Of a DNA stretch of 64,000 bases, positions 1 to 8,273 are shown one piece after another (position 1 is the stretch's first letter; each line of letters begins with the position of its first letter). A program made the translations under genes and the position numbers. The DNA comes from Leifsonia tongyongensis (lineage in GTDB: Bacteria; Actinomycetota; Actinomycetes; Actinomycetales; Microbacteriaceae). The stretch spans positions 148,001 to 212,000 of the forward strand of contig NZ_JAAGWY010000002.1 in NCBI RefSeq assembly GCF_010686705.1, written 5' to 3'. The notes under the pieces were generated by a model. The model saw only the letters and a list, made by a program, of their open reading frames with translations, was not told where the DNA came from and made no database searches.

Positions 1-55
1 TTGTGGGCATGGGGGTTGTTCCTCCTGATTCGTGGGGAGCGTAGACGGGTGCTCC

Positions 56-77
56 TACCGGACATCCTTGTCCGGTA
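56..77. promoter_or_regulatory. Palindromic operator upstream of TetR gene
   Basis: Perfect inverted repeat TACCGGACA-TCCT-TGTCCGGTA (9-bp arms, 4-bp spacer). A further half site CCGGACA recurs at 94-100 inside the first codons of the gene. The repeat covers the -35 region of the leaderless promoter at 79-84, where an autoregulating TetR repressor would block RNA polymerase. Bases 1-55 to its left show no gene that I can recognise, so a divergent target beyond the window edge is possible. Confidence 0.75.
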
Positions 78-78
78 G

Positions 79-84
79 TACGCT
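79..84 (+). promoter_or_regulatory. -10 element, leaderless TetR promoter
   Basis: TACGCT ends six bases before the GTG at 91, the spacing expected if transcription begins at the start codon. No Shine-Dalgarno sequence is present. The same -10 to start distance recurs at many genes in this window. Confidence 0.5.
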
Positions 85-90
85 ACACCC

Positions 91-654
91 GTGCCGGACA
101 ATCTGAAAGCAAACCGCGGACCGAGCGCCGGCCCCGCCAACCGGCGTGCACTGATCGCTGCAGCCCGCGACGTCTTCGCCGAATCCGGGTTCAGCGCGCC
201 GCTCAGCGCGGTCGCGCGTCGCGCCGGCGTCGGCCAGGGCAGCCTGTACCGGCACTTCCCTGATCGGATCTCCCTCGCCGTCGCCGTCTTCGACGACAAC
301 ATCAACGAACTCGAGGCGCTCGGCTCCAGCAAGGATGCGACACTGAGCGACCTCTTCGACGGTGTCACCGAGCAGGCGCTCGGGTCGACGGCACTGATCG
401 AGGTGGTCTCGTCGAACCTCGGTGATCCGCGCGCCGAACACCTGGCCGAGCGCGTCGGTACGGTCGTCGAGGCTGTCCTCGTGCGCGACAAGGCCGCCGG
501 CCGGGTGGGAACCCACGTCTCGAGCGCCGACGTCATGCTCGCCTTCTCGATGCTGGCCTTCCTGCTCGCGCGGACCGCAGCGGATGAACGTGGCCCGGTC
601 GCCGCGCACGCCCGCTCGATCTTCGAGGCCTCCTTCGCTCCCCGCGCGAGCTGA
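91..654 (+). CDS. TetR/AcrR family transcriptional regulator
   Basis: 187-residue DNA-binding repressor of the TetR type. The N-terminal helix-turn-helix is plain at about residues 15-62 (RRALIAAARDVFAESGFSAP, then LSAVARRAGVGQGSLYRHF), followed by a helical ligand-binding domain without recognisable specificity. The GTG start at 91 is chosen because a -10 hexamer ends six bases upstream, giving a leaderless mRNA. The perfect palindrome at 56-77 is its likely operator, so it probably represses itself. The next gene is convergent and 23 bases away. The inducing ligand and regulated genes are not visible. Confidence 0.9.
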   Translation: MPDNLKANRGPSAGPANRRALIAAARDVFAESGFSAPLSAVARRAGVGQGSLYRHFPDRISLAVAVFDDNINELEALGSSKDATLSDLFDGVTEQALGSTALIEVVSSNLGDPRAEHLAERVGTVVEAVLVRDKAAGRVGTHVSSADVMLAFSMLAFLLARTAADERGPVAAHARSIFEASFAPRAS

Positions 655-677
655 CGCTCGCCGTCGGGCAGTTGGCG

Positions 678-1316
678 TCAGGCGAGGAGTGCCGACTCCA
701 GGGACTCGGCGATGTAGCGTCCGAAGCGCTCGGCCGACCATCCGGACCGGAGCACCAGCAGCTCGAACAGCTCGGGTGCGCTGAATGCCCACAGGACATC
801 GGTCGCCTCGGCGAGGGTGATGCCCGGTCTGAGCTGACCGCGTTCGGCGAGCGACTGCGCGTTGTGCCGCATGCGCGCCCGGCGGTTCGTGTCGCTGTCG
901 CGCAGCAGCGCGGCCATCTCGGGATCGGATGCCGCCGCATCCCGGACCAGAAGATGGATGGGCGCCACCAGGGGCGCGACCTCGGCGGTGAGCGTTCCCC
1001 ATCCGCGGACGATCGCGCGAGCATCCGCCTCGCTGTTCTGCAGTTCGTCGGACCGGACGGGCGCCGCTGTCGGGCCCGCGCCGAGGAGGCTCTCGTCGTA
1101 GATAGCCCGGACCAGCCCGCCTTTGCCTCCGAAGGCTTTGTAGACGGTGTCGACCGAGAGTTGCGCGTCGTCGGCGATGGTGGCGATCGTGGTCGCTGCG
1201 TACCCGTCGGCGAGGAACCGCTCGCGCGCGGAACGCAGGATCGCCGTGCGGTTGCGATGCGCCTGCGCGCGGCGGGCCCGCGAGTCGTAGGGGCGTCGCT
1301 TCGATTCCGTGGACAT
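678..1316 (-). CDS. TetR/AcrR family transcriptional regulator
   Basis: About 212 residues. The TetR helix-turn-helix spans roughly residues 20-70 (HRNRTAILRSARERFLADGY and SVDTVYKAFGGKGGL), with a C-terminal regulatory domain of the TetR_C type. I prefer the ATG at 1316 over the upstream ATG at 1325 because a good -10 hexamer TAGAAT (1324-1329, minus strand) lies seven bases before 1316 and overlaps the 1325 codon, so a transcript starting there would lack it. It is divergent from the NTF2-like/SDR pair at 1377, and the intervening region carries an imperfect direct repeat. By position it probably represses that pair and itself; this is inference. Confidence 0.88.
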   Translation of the reverse strand: MSTESKRRPYDSRARRAQAHRNRTAILRSARERFLADGYAATTIATIADDAQLSVDTVYKAFGGKGGLVRAIYDESLLGAGPTAAPVRSDELQNSEADARAIVRGWGTLTAEVAPLVAPIHLLVRDAAASDPEMAALLRDSDTNRRARMRHNAQSLAERGQLRPGITLAEATDVLWAFSAPELFELLVLRSGWSAERFGRYIAESLESALLA

Positions 1317-1330
1317 GAGATTCATTCTAT

Positions 1331-1366
1331 GCTACCGTATTGAATCCAGCTACCAATAATGGAATC
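1331..1366. promoter_or_regulatory. Imperfect direct repeat between divergent genes
   Basis: GCTACC-GTA-TTGAATC (1331-1346) is repeated as GCTACC-AATAA-TGGAATC (1349-1366), with an 18-base period between the GCTACC blocks. It lies between the divergent TetR gene and the NTF2-like gene and next to the TetR -10 hexamer, so it may be the TetR operator. No palindrome is evident, which weakens the case. Confidence 0.35.
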
Positions 1367-1376
1367 GAGGCCTCCC

Positions 1377-1814
1377 ATGCGAGGTTCGACCGATCCGCAG
1401 TCCGTCATCACCCGTCTCGCGGCTGCGACGAACGCCCACGATCTCGACGCCCTGACAGCGTGCTTCGCCGACGACTACGTCAACGTGACCCCGGTGCATC
1501 CGGCCCAGAGTTTCAGCGGCTCGGCCCAGGTCGCACGCAACTGGGCAGCGCTCTTCGGCGCCATCCCCGATCTGCGAGCAGACCTGCTCGCAACCGCCGT
1601 CGACGGGTCGACGGTCTGGAGCGAATGGGAGATGTCCGGTACGCGTCCCGACCGTACCCAGCATCTGATGCGCGGTGTGATCGTCTTCGTCGTCGAGGCC
1701 GACGCCATCGCGTCCGCCCGGTTCTATCTCGAGCCGGTGACCGCATCCGGACCCGACATCGACGGCGCGATCGCTCGCGCAACACACGGTGCCGTTCAGG
1801 ATGCACGGCCATGA
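1377..1814 (+). CDS. SnoaL/NTF2-like nuclear transport factor 2 family protein
   Basis: About 145 residues with the cone-shaped NTF2/SnoaL fold signature: an N-terminal helix (SVITRLAAATNAHDLDALTACFADDYVNVTP), a central segment with SGSAQVARNWAALFGAIPDL, and a final beta hairpin (VFVVEADAIASARFYLEPV). Family members are small polyketide cyclases, isomerases or ligand binders; no substrate can be assigned. The ATG at 1377 has GAGG six bases upstream (1367-1370); an in-frame ATG at 1359 is an alternative. The stop overlaps the next start as ATGA, so the two genes are translationally coupled and likely act in one pathway. Confidence 0.8.
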   Translation: MRGSTDPQSVITRLAAATNAHDLDALTACFADDYVNVTPVHPAQSFSGSAQVARNWAALFGAIPDLRADLLATAVDGSTVWSEWEMSGTRPDRTQHLMRGVIVFVVEADAIASARFYLEPVTASGPDIDGAIARATHGAVQDARP

Positions 1815-2638
1815 TCCTCGTCACGGGTGCGAGCGGGACGCTCGGCCGGACACTCGTCGCCGACCTGGTCGCACGCGGCGAACAGGTCCGGGTGCTGACC
1901 CGGGATGCGTCGCGGGTCCCGGCCGACGGGGTCGAGGTCGTCGTCGCCGACCTCCGCGACACGCCCGCGGTCGAACGCGCGATGAATGGCTGCGAGGTCG
2001 TCGTCCTCGCCGCCCACGGGTTCGTGGGGCCGCGGGGGATCAGCCCCGAGACCATCGATCGCGACGCGAACATCGCTGCGATCGGCCGAGCGGCCGAGGC
2101 AGGAGTCCGCCACATCGTCCTGGTCTCAGCCTACGGCGCCTCCGCCGATCATCCGATGAGCCTGCACCGCGCCAAGTTCGCGGCCGAGCGCGCCCTGAAA
2201 GCGACCAACCTGACCTGGACGATCATCCGACCGACCCCGTTCCTCGAAACCTGGACGGGGATCGTGGGCGCGCACGTCGGAGACCGGCACCAGGCCATCG
2301 TCTTCGGCCCAGGGGCGAACCTCATCGATTTCGTTCCCGTTGCCGTCGTGGCCGATGCGATCACGGCGGCGATCGGCGAGCATCCGCACCGCAACCGCGA
2401 GTTCGACGTGACCGGCGGCCGCTGCCAGAGCTTCACCGGATTGGCCGAAGCCGCGGTCGCCGCGTCCCCCATGGCGACCGGCATCCGTCACGTCCCGCTC
2501 GGCATGCTCCGGATGCTCGCCCGGGCCGCGAAACCGTTCGCGCCGGCGTTCGCCCGCCAGGCCCGCGCGGCAGTCGTGATGAACACGACCGACATGACCG
2601 CGAGGCGAGTCTCCGCGCCTACGCCGGCCGATACGTGA
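1811..2638 (+). CDS. NmrA-like / atypical SDR family NAD(P)-binding protein
   Basis: 275 residues. The N-terminal Rossmann motif TGASGTLGRTLV (residues 5-16) is followed by a dinucleotide-binding pattern (RVLTRDASRVPADGVEVVVADLRD) typical of NmrA/complex-I-subunit-like SDRs that bind NAD(P)(H), often as redox sensors or reductases. A YXXXK catalytic pair is not evident, as is usual for this atypical group. It overlaps the upstream NTF2-like gene by four bases. Its 3' end overlaps the convergent reductase gene by 20 bases. Its substrate is unknown. Confidence 0.85.
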   Translation: MILVTGASGTLGRTLVADLVARGEQVRVLTRDASRVPADGVEVVVADLRDTPAVERAMNGCEVVVLAAHGFVGPRGISPETIDRDANIAAIGRAAEAGVRHIVLVSAYGASADHPMSLHRAKFAAERALKATNLTWTIIRPTPFLETWTGIVGAHVGDRHQAIVFGPGANLIDFVPVAVVADAITAAIGEHPHRNREFDVTGGRCQSFTGLAEAAVAASPMATGIRHVPLGMLRMLARAAKPFAPAFARQARAAVVMNTTDMTARRVSAPTPADT

Positions 2639-3155
2639 GAATCGCGACCCCGCTCGGCGAGAGCTGCGACTTCACGAGCTCCATCGTCTTCGTCTGGCCC
2701 GTCTCGTCGAAAAGCCGTTTTCCGCTGCCCAGGGTGATCGGGAAGATCATGAGTCGCAGTTCGTCGATGAGGCCGTGCGCGTAGAGGGCGTTGAACAGGG
2801 TGGCGCTGCCCTCGAGCATGATCCGCTCATCGGTGTCGGCCTTCAGCTGCCTGACGGCGTCGACCACCCGGCCGGAGACGAAGGTCGCGTTCCATTCCGG
2901 CTCGGTCAGCGTCGCGCTCACGACGTGCTTCGGCAGCGCGTTCATCCGGTCGGCGAAGCCCTGCGGGTCCGACGTCGCCGGCCACGCCTCCTTGAACCCC
3001 TCGTAGGTGACCCGGCCGAGCAGGAGCGAGTCGCTCTCCATCAGGTTGTCGAATTGGAACCGGGCGACCTCGTCGTCGAACCACGGCCCGCTCCACCGCG
3101 GCTCCTCCATCACTCCGTCGAGGCTCAGGAACTCGACTGCGATCAGTGTGCCCAT
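2619..3155 (-). CDS. RibD C-terminal / dihydrofolate reductase family protein
   Basis: 178 residues matching the DHFR-like domain of RibD: N-terminal strand LIAVEFLSLDGVMEEPRW, the cofactor loop LLGRVTYEGF at about 48-57, MLEGSATLFNALYAHGLIDELRL near 112-134 and a C-terminal LGSGKRLFD. Such stand-alone proteins are NADPH-dependent reductases of unknown substrate. The start at 3155 is supported by AAGGAA on the minus strand six bases before the ATG. The gene is convergent with, and overlaps by 20 bases, the SDR gene. Confidence 0.88.
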   Translation of the reverse strand: MGTLIAVEFLSLDGVMEEPRWSGPWFDDEVARFQFDNLMESDSLLLGRVTYEGFKEAWPATSDPQGFADRMNALPKHVVSATLTEPEWNATFVSGRVVDAVRQLKADTDERIMLEGSATLFNALYAHGLIDELRLMIFPITLGSGKRLFDETGQTKTMELVKSQLSPSGVAILTYRPA

Positions 3156-3289
3156 GGCCGTTCCTTCCGTCGCTTCCGTCCTACACCTTCCGCTGGGCGT
3201 GCCGCGAGGAGAATACTTGGCTGACACCGGCCCGGCGTCGACACGACGGGGCCGGACTCCACGGCGGTGATCGGGGAAGCAGGCAGAAC

Positions 3290-4903
3290 ATGAAGAAGTG
3301 GTCCGTCGTCATCGTCCTCGGCGCAGCCCAGTTCGTCATGGTGCTGGACGGCACGGTGATGAACGTCTCGATCTCGACCGTCGTCAAGGATCTCGGCACG
3401 ACCGTCTCAGCGATGCAGGCCGCCATCACCTTCTACACGCTCACGATGGCGGCGTTCATGCTCTTCGGTGCGAAGCTCGGCGACATCTGGGGGCGGCGGC
3501 GGGCGTTCGTGATCGGGTCGATCGTCTATGCGCTCGGGTCGCTGACGACCGCGCTCGCGCCGAATATCGCGGTGCTCTTCCTCGGCTGGTCGATCGTCGA
3601 AGGTCTGGGCGCCGTGCTCGTCATCCCCGCGATCGCGGCTCTGGTCGCCGACAACTATGCGGGCCGTGACCGGATCACGTCTTTCGCCGTGATCGGTGCC
3701 GTGTCCGGCGCCGCCGTGGCCGCAGGTCCCCTCATCGGCGGGTTCCTCACCACGTATGCCAGCTGGCGCATCGTGTTTGTCGCCGAGGTCGTGATCATGG
3801 CGGTCGTGGTGCTGTTCGCGCGCATCATCGCCGACAAGGCCGCGCCGCGTTCGGAACGGATCGACTTCTGGAGCGTGCTCCTCTCGGCCGCAGGTCTCGT
3901 CTTCGTGGTGTTCGGGATGCTGCAGAGCAAGACCTGGGGCTGGATCACCCCGCTCGCTTCACCGGTCATCGCGGGCGTGCCGATCGCCCCGCTCGGCATC
4001 TCACTCACCGCCTGGCTGATCCTGGCGGGGATCGTCCTGCTGTGGGGGTTCCTCAGACGGCAGCGCCGGCTGGTCGCCAGCGGCCGTCCGCCGCTCGTTC
4101 ACGTGAGCCTGTTCTCGATCCGCCAGCTCCGCAGCGGCCTGAGCGTCCTCGGTGCGCAGTACGCCGTGACCGCCGGCCTGTTCTTCATGGTCCCGGTGTA
4201 CCTGCAGATGACACTCGGGCTGGATGCGCTCCAGACGGGCATCCGGATCTTTCCGCTCTCGATCTCCCTGATCCTCTTCTCCATCGTGGGCACCCGGCTC
4301 TCGAGCCGTTGGTCGCCCAGGCGGATCGTGCGGGTGGGGCAGTGGATCCTCGTCGGCAGCGCCGTCCTGCTCCTCGGCGCGGTGACGCCCGACCTGCAGG
4401 AAGCCCTGTTCGCGGTCGGCATGTTCCTCGCCGGTGCGGCGCTCGGACTGCTCGCCTCGCAGCTCGGCGCCGTCAACATGTCGAGCGTGACCGAGAAGGA
4501 GACGAGCGAGGTGGGGGGGCTCCAGGGCGTGTTCCAGAACCTCGGTTCGTCGTTGGGCACTGCGCTGATCGGGTCCATACTCATCGGTGCGCTGACGACC
4601 TCGTTCGCAGCCGGAGTCGCCTCGAGCACCCTGCCCGACAGCGTCAAGTCGACCATCAGCGAGAAGACTCAGGGCGGCGTCGCGATCGTGCCGGTGTCGA
4701 CCGTCACCGAGATCGGCAAGGAGAACGGCCTCAACGCTGACCAGAGCGAGCAGCTGGCAACCATCTACAGCGAATCCCAGCTCTCATCGCTGAGCACGGC
4801 GTTCTTCGGCCTGATCGCCATCACCCTCGGCTCCCTCCTGCTGTCGTCGGGCATCCCGAACGAGGTGGCCGGGCGCAAGCGAAGCGAGGAGACCGTCGCG
4901 TGA
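3290..4903 (+). CDS. MFS drug:H+ antiporter, DHA2 family (14 TM)
   Basis: 537-residue inner-membrane exporter. It opens with a hydrophobic helix carrying the DHA motif C-like segment LDGTVMNVS (residues about 17-25), and the motif A loop GAKLGDIWGRRRAF follows near residue 63. Length and hydrophobic pattern fit the 14-helix EmrB/QacA group that expels lipophilic drugs in exchange for protons. The ATG at 3290 follows a modest AGCAGG ribosome site. The stop overlaps the next start (GTGA), forming a three-gene operon with two small membrane proteins. The substrate is not predictable. Confidence 0.92.
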   Translation: MKKWSVVIVLGAAQFVMVLDGTVMNVSISTVVKDLGTTVSAMQAAITFYTLTMAAFMLFGAKLGDIWGRRRAFVIGSIVYALGSLTTALAPNIAVLFLGWSIVEGLGAVLVIPAIAALVADNYAGRDRITSFAVIGAVSGAAVAAGPLIGGFLTTYASWRIVFVAEVVIMAVVVLFARIIADKAAPRSERIDFWSVLLSAAGLVFVVFGMLQSKTWGWITPLASPVIAGVPIAPLGISLTAWLILAGIVLLWGFLRRQRRLVASGRPPLVHVSLFSIRQLRSGLSVLGAQYAVTAGLFFMVPVYLQMTLGLDALQTGIRIFPLSISLILFSIVGTRLSSRWSPRRIVRVGQWILVGSAVLLLGAVTPDLQEALFAVGMFLAGAALGLLASQLGAVNMSSVTEKETSEVGGLQGVFQNLGSSLGTALIGSILIGALTTSFAAGVASSTLPDSVKSTISEKTQGGVAIVPVSTVTEIGKENGLNADQSEQLATIYSESQLSSLSTAFFGLIAITLGSLLLSSGIPNEVAGRKRSEETVA

Positions 4904-5760
4904 GCCGGTCCACGGGGGCTCCCGTGGCAGGAGCTCATGAGGAGGCGGCCAGTCAGCCGATACCGTTCACGACCGATGCGCGTCGCGCGCTGCAGCTCGC
5001 GCTCGCTGCACTCTGGCTGCTCGACGGCCTGCTGCAGCTGCAGCCGTTCATGTTCACCCCTGCGTTCGCCACCCAGGTGCTCGCGGCTGCCGCGAACGGC
5101 AATCCCGGCTGGCTCGCGAGTCCGATCCGGTGGGCATCCGGCATCGTCGAACACGAGCCGGTCCTGATCAACACGGGGTTCGCGGCCCTGCAGCTCGCCA
5201 TCGGCCTGGGGATCGCCTGGCGTCGCTCGGTGAAGCCTGCCCTCGCCGTGTCGATCGTCTGGTCGCTCCTGGTCTGGTGGTTCGGCGAAGGGCTCGGCGG
5301 GCTGTTCTCGGGCGGTGCGGATCCGCTGACGGGCGCGCCGGGCGCGGTCGTCCTCTACGCGGTGCTCGGCGTGCTTCTCTGGCCGACGCAGAAGCCGACC
5401 ACGTGTGACTTCGTCGCGACGCAGCCGGTCGGGCCGGTCGCGGCGCGCGTCGTCTGGGCGGTTCTCTGGGGCGGCCTCGCACTGCTCGCCCTGGTGCGCG
5501 GCCCGCTGGCCCCGGCCGGTCTCGTCACGCTGGGGCTCGTCGCCGGCAGTGCCATCCTGGCCGTCATCGCCGTGGCCGTGTTCCTTCCCGTGTCAGCGAT
5601 GCGCGTCGGCGTCATCCTCGCGCTCGTCGCGAGTGCCTGGATCTGGGTGGTCGGCGAGTCGCTCGGCGACCCCGGTGGCGGGATGTCGACCGATCCCGAC
5701 TCGGGGCCGCTGCTCGCCCTGATCGCGCTCGCGTACTGGCCGTCGCGGAGCGACCCATGA
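4900..5760 (+). CDS. Multi-pass membrane protein of unknown function
   Basis: 286 residues with about seven hydrophobic segments, beginning RRALQLALAALWLLDGLLQL near residue 29. A long Trp-rich helix (SIVWSLLVWWFGEGLGGLFS) follows at about 120-139. I do not recognise a named family, although the first segments resemble DoxX-like quinone-associated proteins. The GTG start overlaps the stop of the MFS gene and its own stop overlaps the next start (ATGA), so it is co-translated with an exporter and a DUF5134-like protein. Confidence 0.75.
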   Translation: MSRSTGAPVAGAHEEAASQPIPFTTDARRALQLALAALWLLDGLLQLQPFMFTPAFATQVLAAAANGNPGWLASPIRWASGIVEHEPVLINTGFAALQLAIGLGIAWRRSVKPALAVSIVWSLLVWWFGEGLGGLFSGGADPLTGAPGAVVLYAVLGVLLWPTQKPTTCDFVATQPVGPVAARVVWAVLWGGLALLALVRGPLAPAGLVTLGLVAGSAILAVIAVAVFLPVSAMRVGVILALVASAWIWVVGESLGDPGGGMSTDPDSGPLLALIALAYWPSRSDP

Positions 5761-6389
5761 TCGGGCCCGTCTGGCTGGGCGCCGTGCTCGGCGTCGTCGT
5801 CCTTGTCGCCGGCGCGTCGGCCCTCGCGCGACTCGTTGTCGCCTGGCGGTCGCACCGGCCGACGGACGCCGAGGTCGACATCCACAACCTGCTCATGGGG
5901 GTATCCATGGCCGGGGTGCTCATCCCGCAACTCCTGATCGCCACCGGCCGTGCGGCGACGACCGCATGGCTCGTCGTGTGGATCGTCGTCACACTGTGGT
6001 TCGCCGTCAGCGTCGCACGGGACGCGGCACGTCGCGCCTCCGGTCGGCGCTTCGCCGGGCACCATGTCCCGCACCTCGTCATGTCGGCTGCGATGGTCTA
6101 CATGTTCTCGGTCGGTGACGGACCGATCCCGGGGGCGGATGCCGGGCTCGCCTCCCTCGCGACCCTCGCCTACGCCTTCGTCGTCTTCATGGCCGGCTAC
6201 GCGGTCATCGTGGTGGATCGGCTGCCGGTGATCGCCGTCGCCGGCATCGGGGACGCGCGCCCGATCGGCCGGGCGCCCGCCACCGCATCCAGAACGACGA
6301 CGGCTCCGGTGGCATCCCAGCTGGCGGCCGCGACCAACGTCGTGATGGCGCTCGTCATGGGCTACATGCTCGTGGTGCTCTTCGGCTGA
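5757..6389 (+). CDS. DUF5134-like integral membrane protein
   Basis: 210 residues, about six transmembrane helices. Conserved-looking features are a His near the end of helix 1 (DIHNLLMGVSMAGVLIPQL) and an HHVPHLVMSAAMVYMF segment at about 102-117, the His/Met-rich pattern of DUF5134 proteins, which are common in actinobacteria and often near copper or redox genes. The function of the family is unknown. It ends an operon with the MFS exporter, and its last 28 bases overlap the convergent XdhC gene. Confidence 0.7.
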   Translation: MIGPVWLGAVLGVVVLVAGASALARLVVAWRSHRPTDAEVDIHNLLMGVSMAGVLIPQLLIATGRAATTAWLVVWIVVTLWFAVSVARDAARRASGRRFAGHHVPHLVMSAAMVYMFSVGDGPIPGADAGLASLATLAYAFVVFMAGYAVIVVDRLPVIAVAGIGDARPIGRAPATASRTTTAPVASQLAAATNVVMALVMGYMLVVLFG

Positions 6390-7522
6390 GAGGTCTCGAC
6401 CAGGTCGTCGTGATGGATGCGCCCGTCGAGCCGGGTGAGCGGCTCGCCGCTTCCGCCCCACTGGCGCGAGATGATCTCGGCGGCGATCGACACGGCGGTC
6501 TCCTCGGGAGTGCGAGAGCCGAGGTCGAGACCGACGGGGCTGTGCAGGTGCGCCAGTTCGGCATCGGTCAGCCCGGCGGCGCGCAGCCGCGCGAGACGGT
6601 CGTCATGGGTGCGCCGCGAGCCCATGGCCCCGATGTACGCCAGTTCCGGTCCGCGCAACGCGAGTTCGAGCAGGGGAACATCGAACTTCGGGTCGTGGGT
6701 GAGCACGCAGACGACCGTGCGCGAGTCGATGAGGCCGAGCGCGGCCTGGTCCGCGAAATACCGGTCGGGCCAGGAGACGACCACCTCGTCGACCTCCGGG
6801 AACCGTTCCGGCGTCGCGAAGACGGGGCGTGCGTCGCAGACGGTCACGCGGTAGCCGAGGAAGGCGCCGAGGCGCGCCAGCGCGGCCGCGAAGTCGATCG
6901 CGCCGAAGACGAGCATCCGCGGTCGTGGCGCGTAGCTGTCGAAGAAGATCCGCATCCCTTCGTCGAGACGTTCGCCGTCGGTGCCGTAGGTGAGCGTGGC
7001 GTTCCGCCCCGTCGCCAGGAGGCCGAGCGTGTCGTCGGCTATGGCGGCGCTGGCCCGCTCGGAGGGGAGCTCGCTCTCGAAACGGTCGGTCCGGACGACG
7101 ACGTGGCGACCGAGCCAGAGCACATCCGGATGCTCGATCACGGTCGCCACGCCGACCGGGCGGCCTGCGGCGATGTCGTCTCGAACGGCGTCGAGTCCTT
7201 CGAAGGTGCGGCGCGAGACCGGCTGCACGAAGACGTCGAGGATTCCGCCGCAGGTGAGCCCGACGGCGAAGGCTTCGTCGTCGCTGATCCCGTAGCGCAC
7301 GAGCTGGGGGACCCCATCCGCCGTCACCGCGGTGGCCAGCTCGTAGACCGCACCCTCGACGCAGCCACCGGATACCGAGCCGACCGCGCTGCCGTCGGCG
7401 GTGACGAGCATCGAGGCGCCGGGCGGCCGCGGCGCGGAGTCGAACGTGCGCACCACCGTGGCCAGCCCGGACGTGCGCCCGGCATCCCAATCCGCCATCA
7501 GGGCATCGAGAACATCACGCAT
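6362..7522 (-). CDS. XdhC/CoxF family molybdoenzyme maturation protein
   Basis: 386 residues. The N-terminal XdhC_CoxI domain carries SGGCVEGAV at about residues 50-60. The C-terminal Rossmann domain reads VFGAIDFAAALARLGAFLGY and ends in YIGAMGSRRTHDDRLARL. XdhC proteins bind sulfurated molybdenum cofactor and insert it into xanthine dehydrogenase-type enzymes, so this is the likely CoxF/CoxI for the CO dehydrogenase. I prefer the ATG at 7522, with GGAGAG eight bases upstream, over a GTG at 7531 that would sit on the ribosome site. It is the last gene of the cox operon, 43 bases after coxG. Confidence 0.88.
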   Translation of the reverse strand: MRDVLDALMADWDAGRTSGLATVVRTFDSAPRPPGASMLVTADGSAVGSVSGGCVEGAVYELATAVTADGVPQLVRYGISDDEAFAVGLTCGGILDVFVQPVSRRTFEGLDAVRDDIAAGRPVGVATVIEHPDVLWLGRHVVVRTDRFESELPSERASAAIADDTLGLLATGRNATLTYGTDGERLDEGMRIFFDSYAPRPRMLVFGAIDFAAALARLGAFLGYRVTVCDARPVFATPERFPEVDEVVVSWPDRYFADQAALGLIDSRTVVCVLTHDPKFDVPLLELALRGPELAYIGAMGSRRTHDDRLARLRAAGLTDAELAHLHSPVGLDLGSRTPEETAVSIAAEIISRQWGGSGEPLTRLDGRIHHDDLVETSQPKSTTSM

Positions 7523-7565
7523 ATCGATCACTCTCCGTCGAGCGCATTCGTCTCCAGTTTCGCAC

Positions 7566-8273
7566 TCAGCGCCGCCGTGCCCGGCCGATCAGGAAGCCGA
7601 TGAAGCCGGCTGCCAGCAGAGCCGCAGCCAGCTTGAAGGGGTTCTGCAATTGATCGGCGAAGACGCCGCGGACCAGGCTGAGCCCGTTGAGCGAATTCTC
7701 CGCGGCCACCTGCGCGCGCGGAGGTGCCGGCGTCGCAGCGGATGCGGGCGCCGGGGGGGTCGGCGGGTCGGCCGTGGGTTCGGTCGGCGCCGTCGCGGTC
7801 GCTGCGCCAGCCGCCCCACCGGCGAGCTCGTCCTCCACCAGCTGCTGCAGGTTGGCGGCGAACAGCCCGATCATCTGCTGGGTGACCGAGTTGATGACGC
7901 TCTTTCCCATGGCCGCGGCCCTGCCCGAGAGGTTCAGGTCGGCGTGCACACGTCCGGTCGTGGTGTCGCCGTCCTGCGTCAGCTGCATCGTCGCGCTGCC
8001 GTCGGCCGTCCCCTGGCCGCGCGTCTCCTGGGCTTTGCCGCGGAACACCGCCCGGTGCTGGGTTTCGTCGAGCTCGACGATGGTGACGGTTCCCTTGTAT
8101 TGCAGCGACACGGGGCCGAGTTTGACCTTCATCCCGACCGTGAGGGTGTCGTCCGACGGCCGTTCAAGGATCTCGGCGCCCGGCACGGATGCGGCGACCC
8201 GGTCGAAATCGAGCAGGATCTTCCACACCGTCTCGATCGGGGCGACGACCGAGAAGCTGGTGTCCAGTTCCAT
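7566..8273 (-). CDS. coxG: CO dehydrogenase accessory protein CoxG (SRPBCC)
   Basis: 235 residues. The N-terminal SRPBCC/CoxG fold occupies about 1-150 (VWKILLDFDRVAASVPGAEIL and the strand KVKLGPVSLQYKGTVTI). A proline/alanine-rich linker follows, and the C-terminus is a single membrane helix (AAALLAAGFIGFLIG) with basic RARRR. CoxG is thought to anchor or recruit CO dehydrogenase to the cytoplasmic membrane, and the C-terminal anchor agrees. The ATG at 8273 has AGGAGG five bases upstream and overlaps the coxE stop as TGATG. Confidence 0.9.
   Translation of the reverse strand: MELDTSFSVVAPIETVWKILLDFDRVAASVPGAEILERPSDDTLTVGMKVKLGPVSLQYKGTVTIVELDETQHRAVFRGKAQETRGQGTADGSATMQLTQDGDTTTGRVHADLNLSGRAAAMGKSVINSVTQQMIGLFAANLQQLVEDELAGGAAGAATATAPTEPTADPPTPPAPASAATPAPPRAQVAAENSLNGLSLVRGVFADQLQNPFKLAAALLAAGFIGFLIGRARRR

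Noticed and set aside
1340-1810. N-terminal extension of the SDR protein across the NTF2-like gene
   Set aside because: The frame is open only because of GC bias. The Rossmann motif starts at the ATG at 1811, which overlaps the NTF2-like stop as ATGA.
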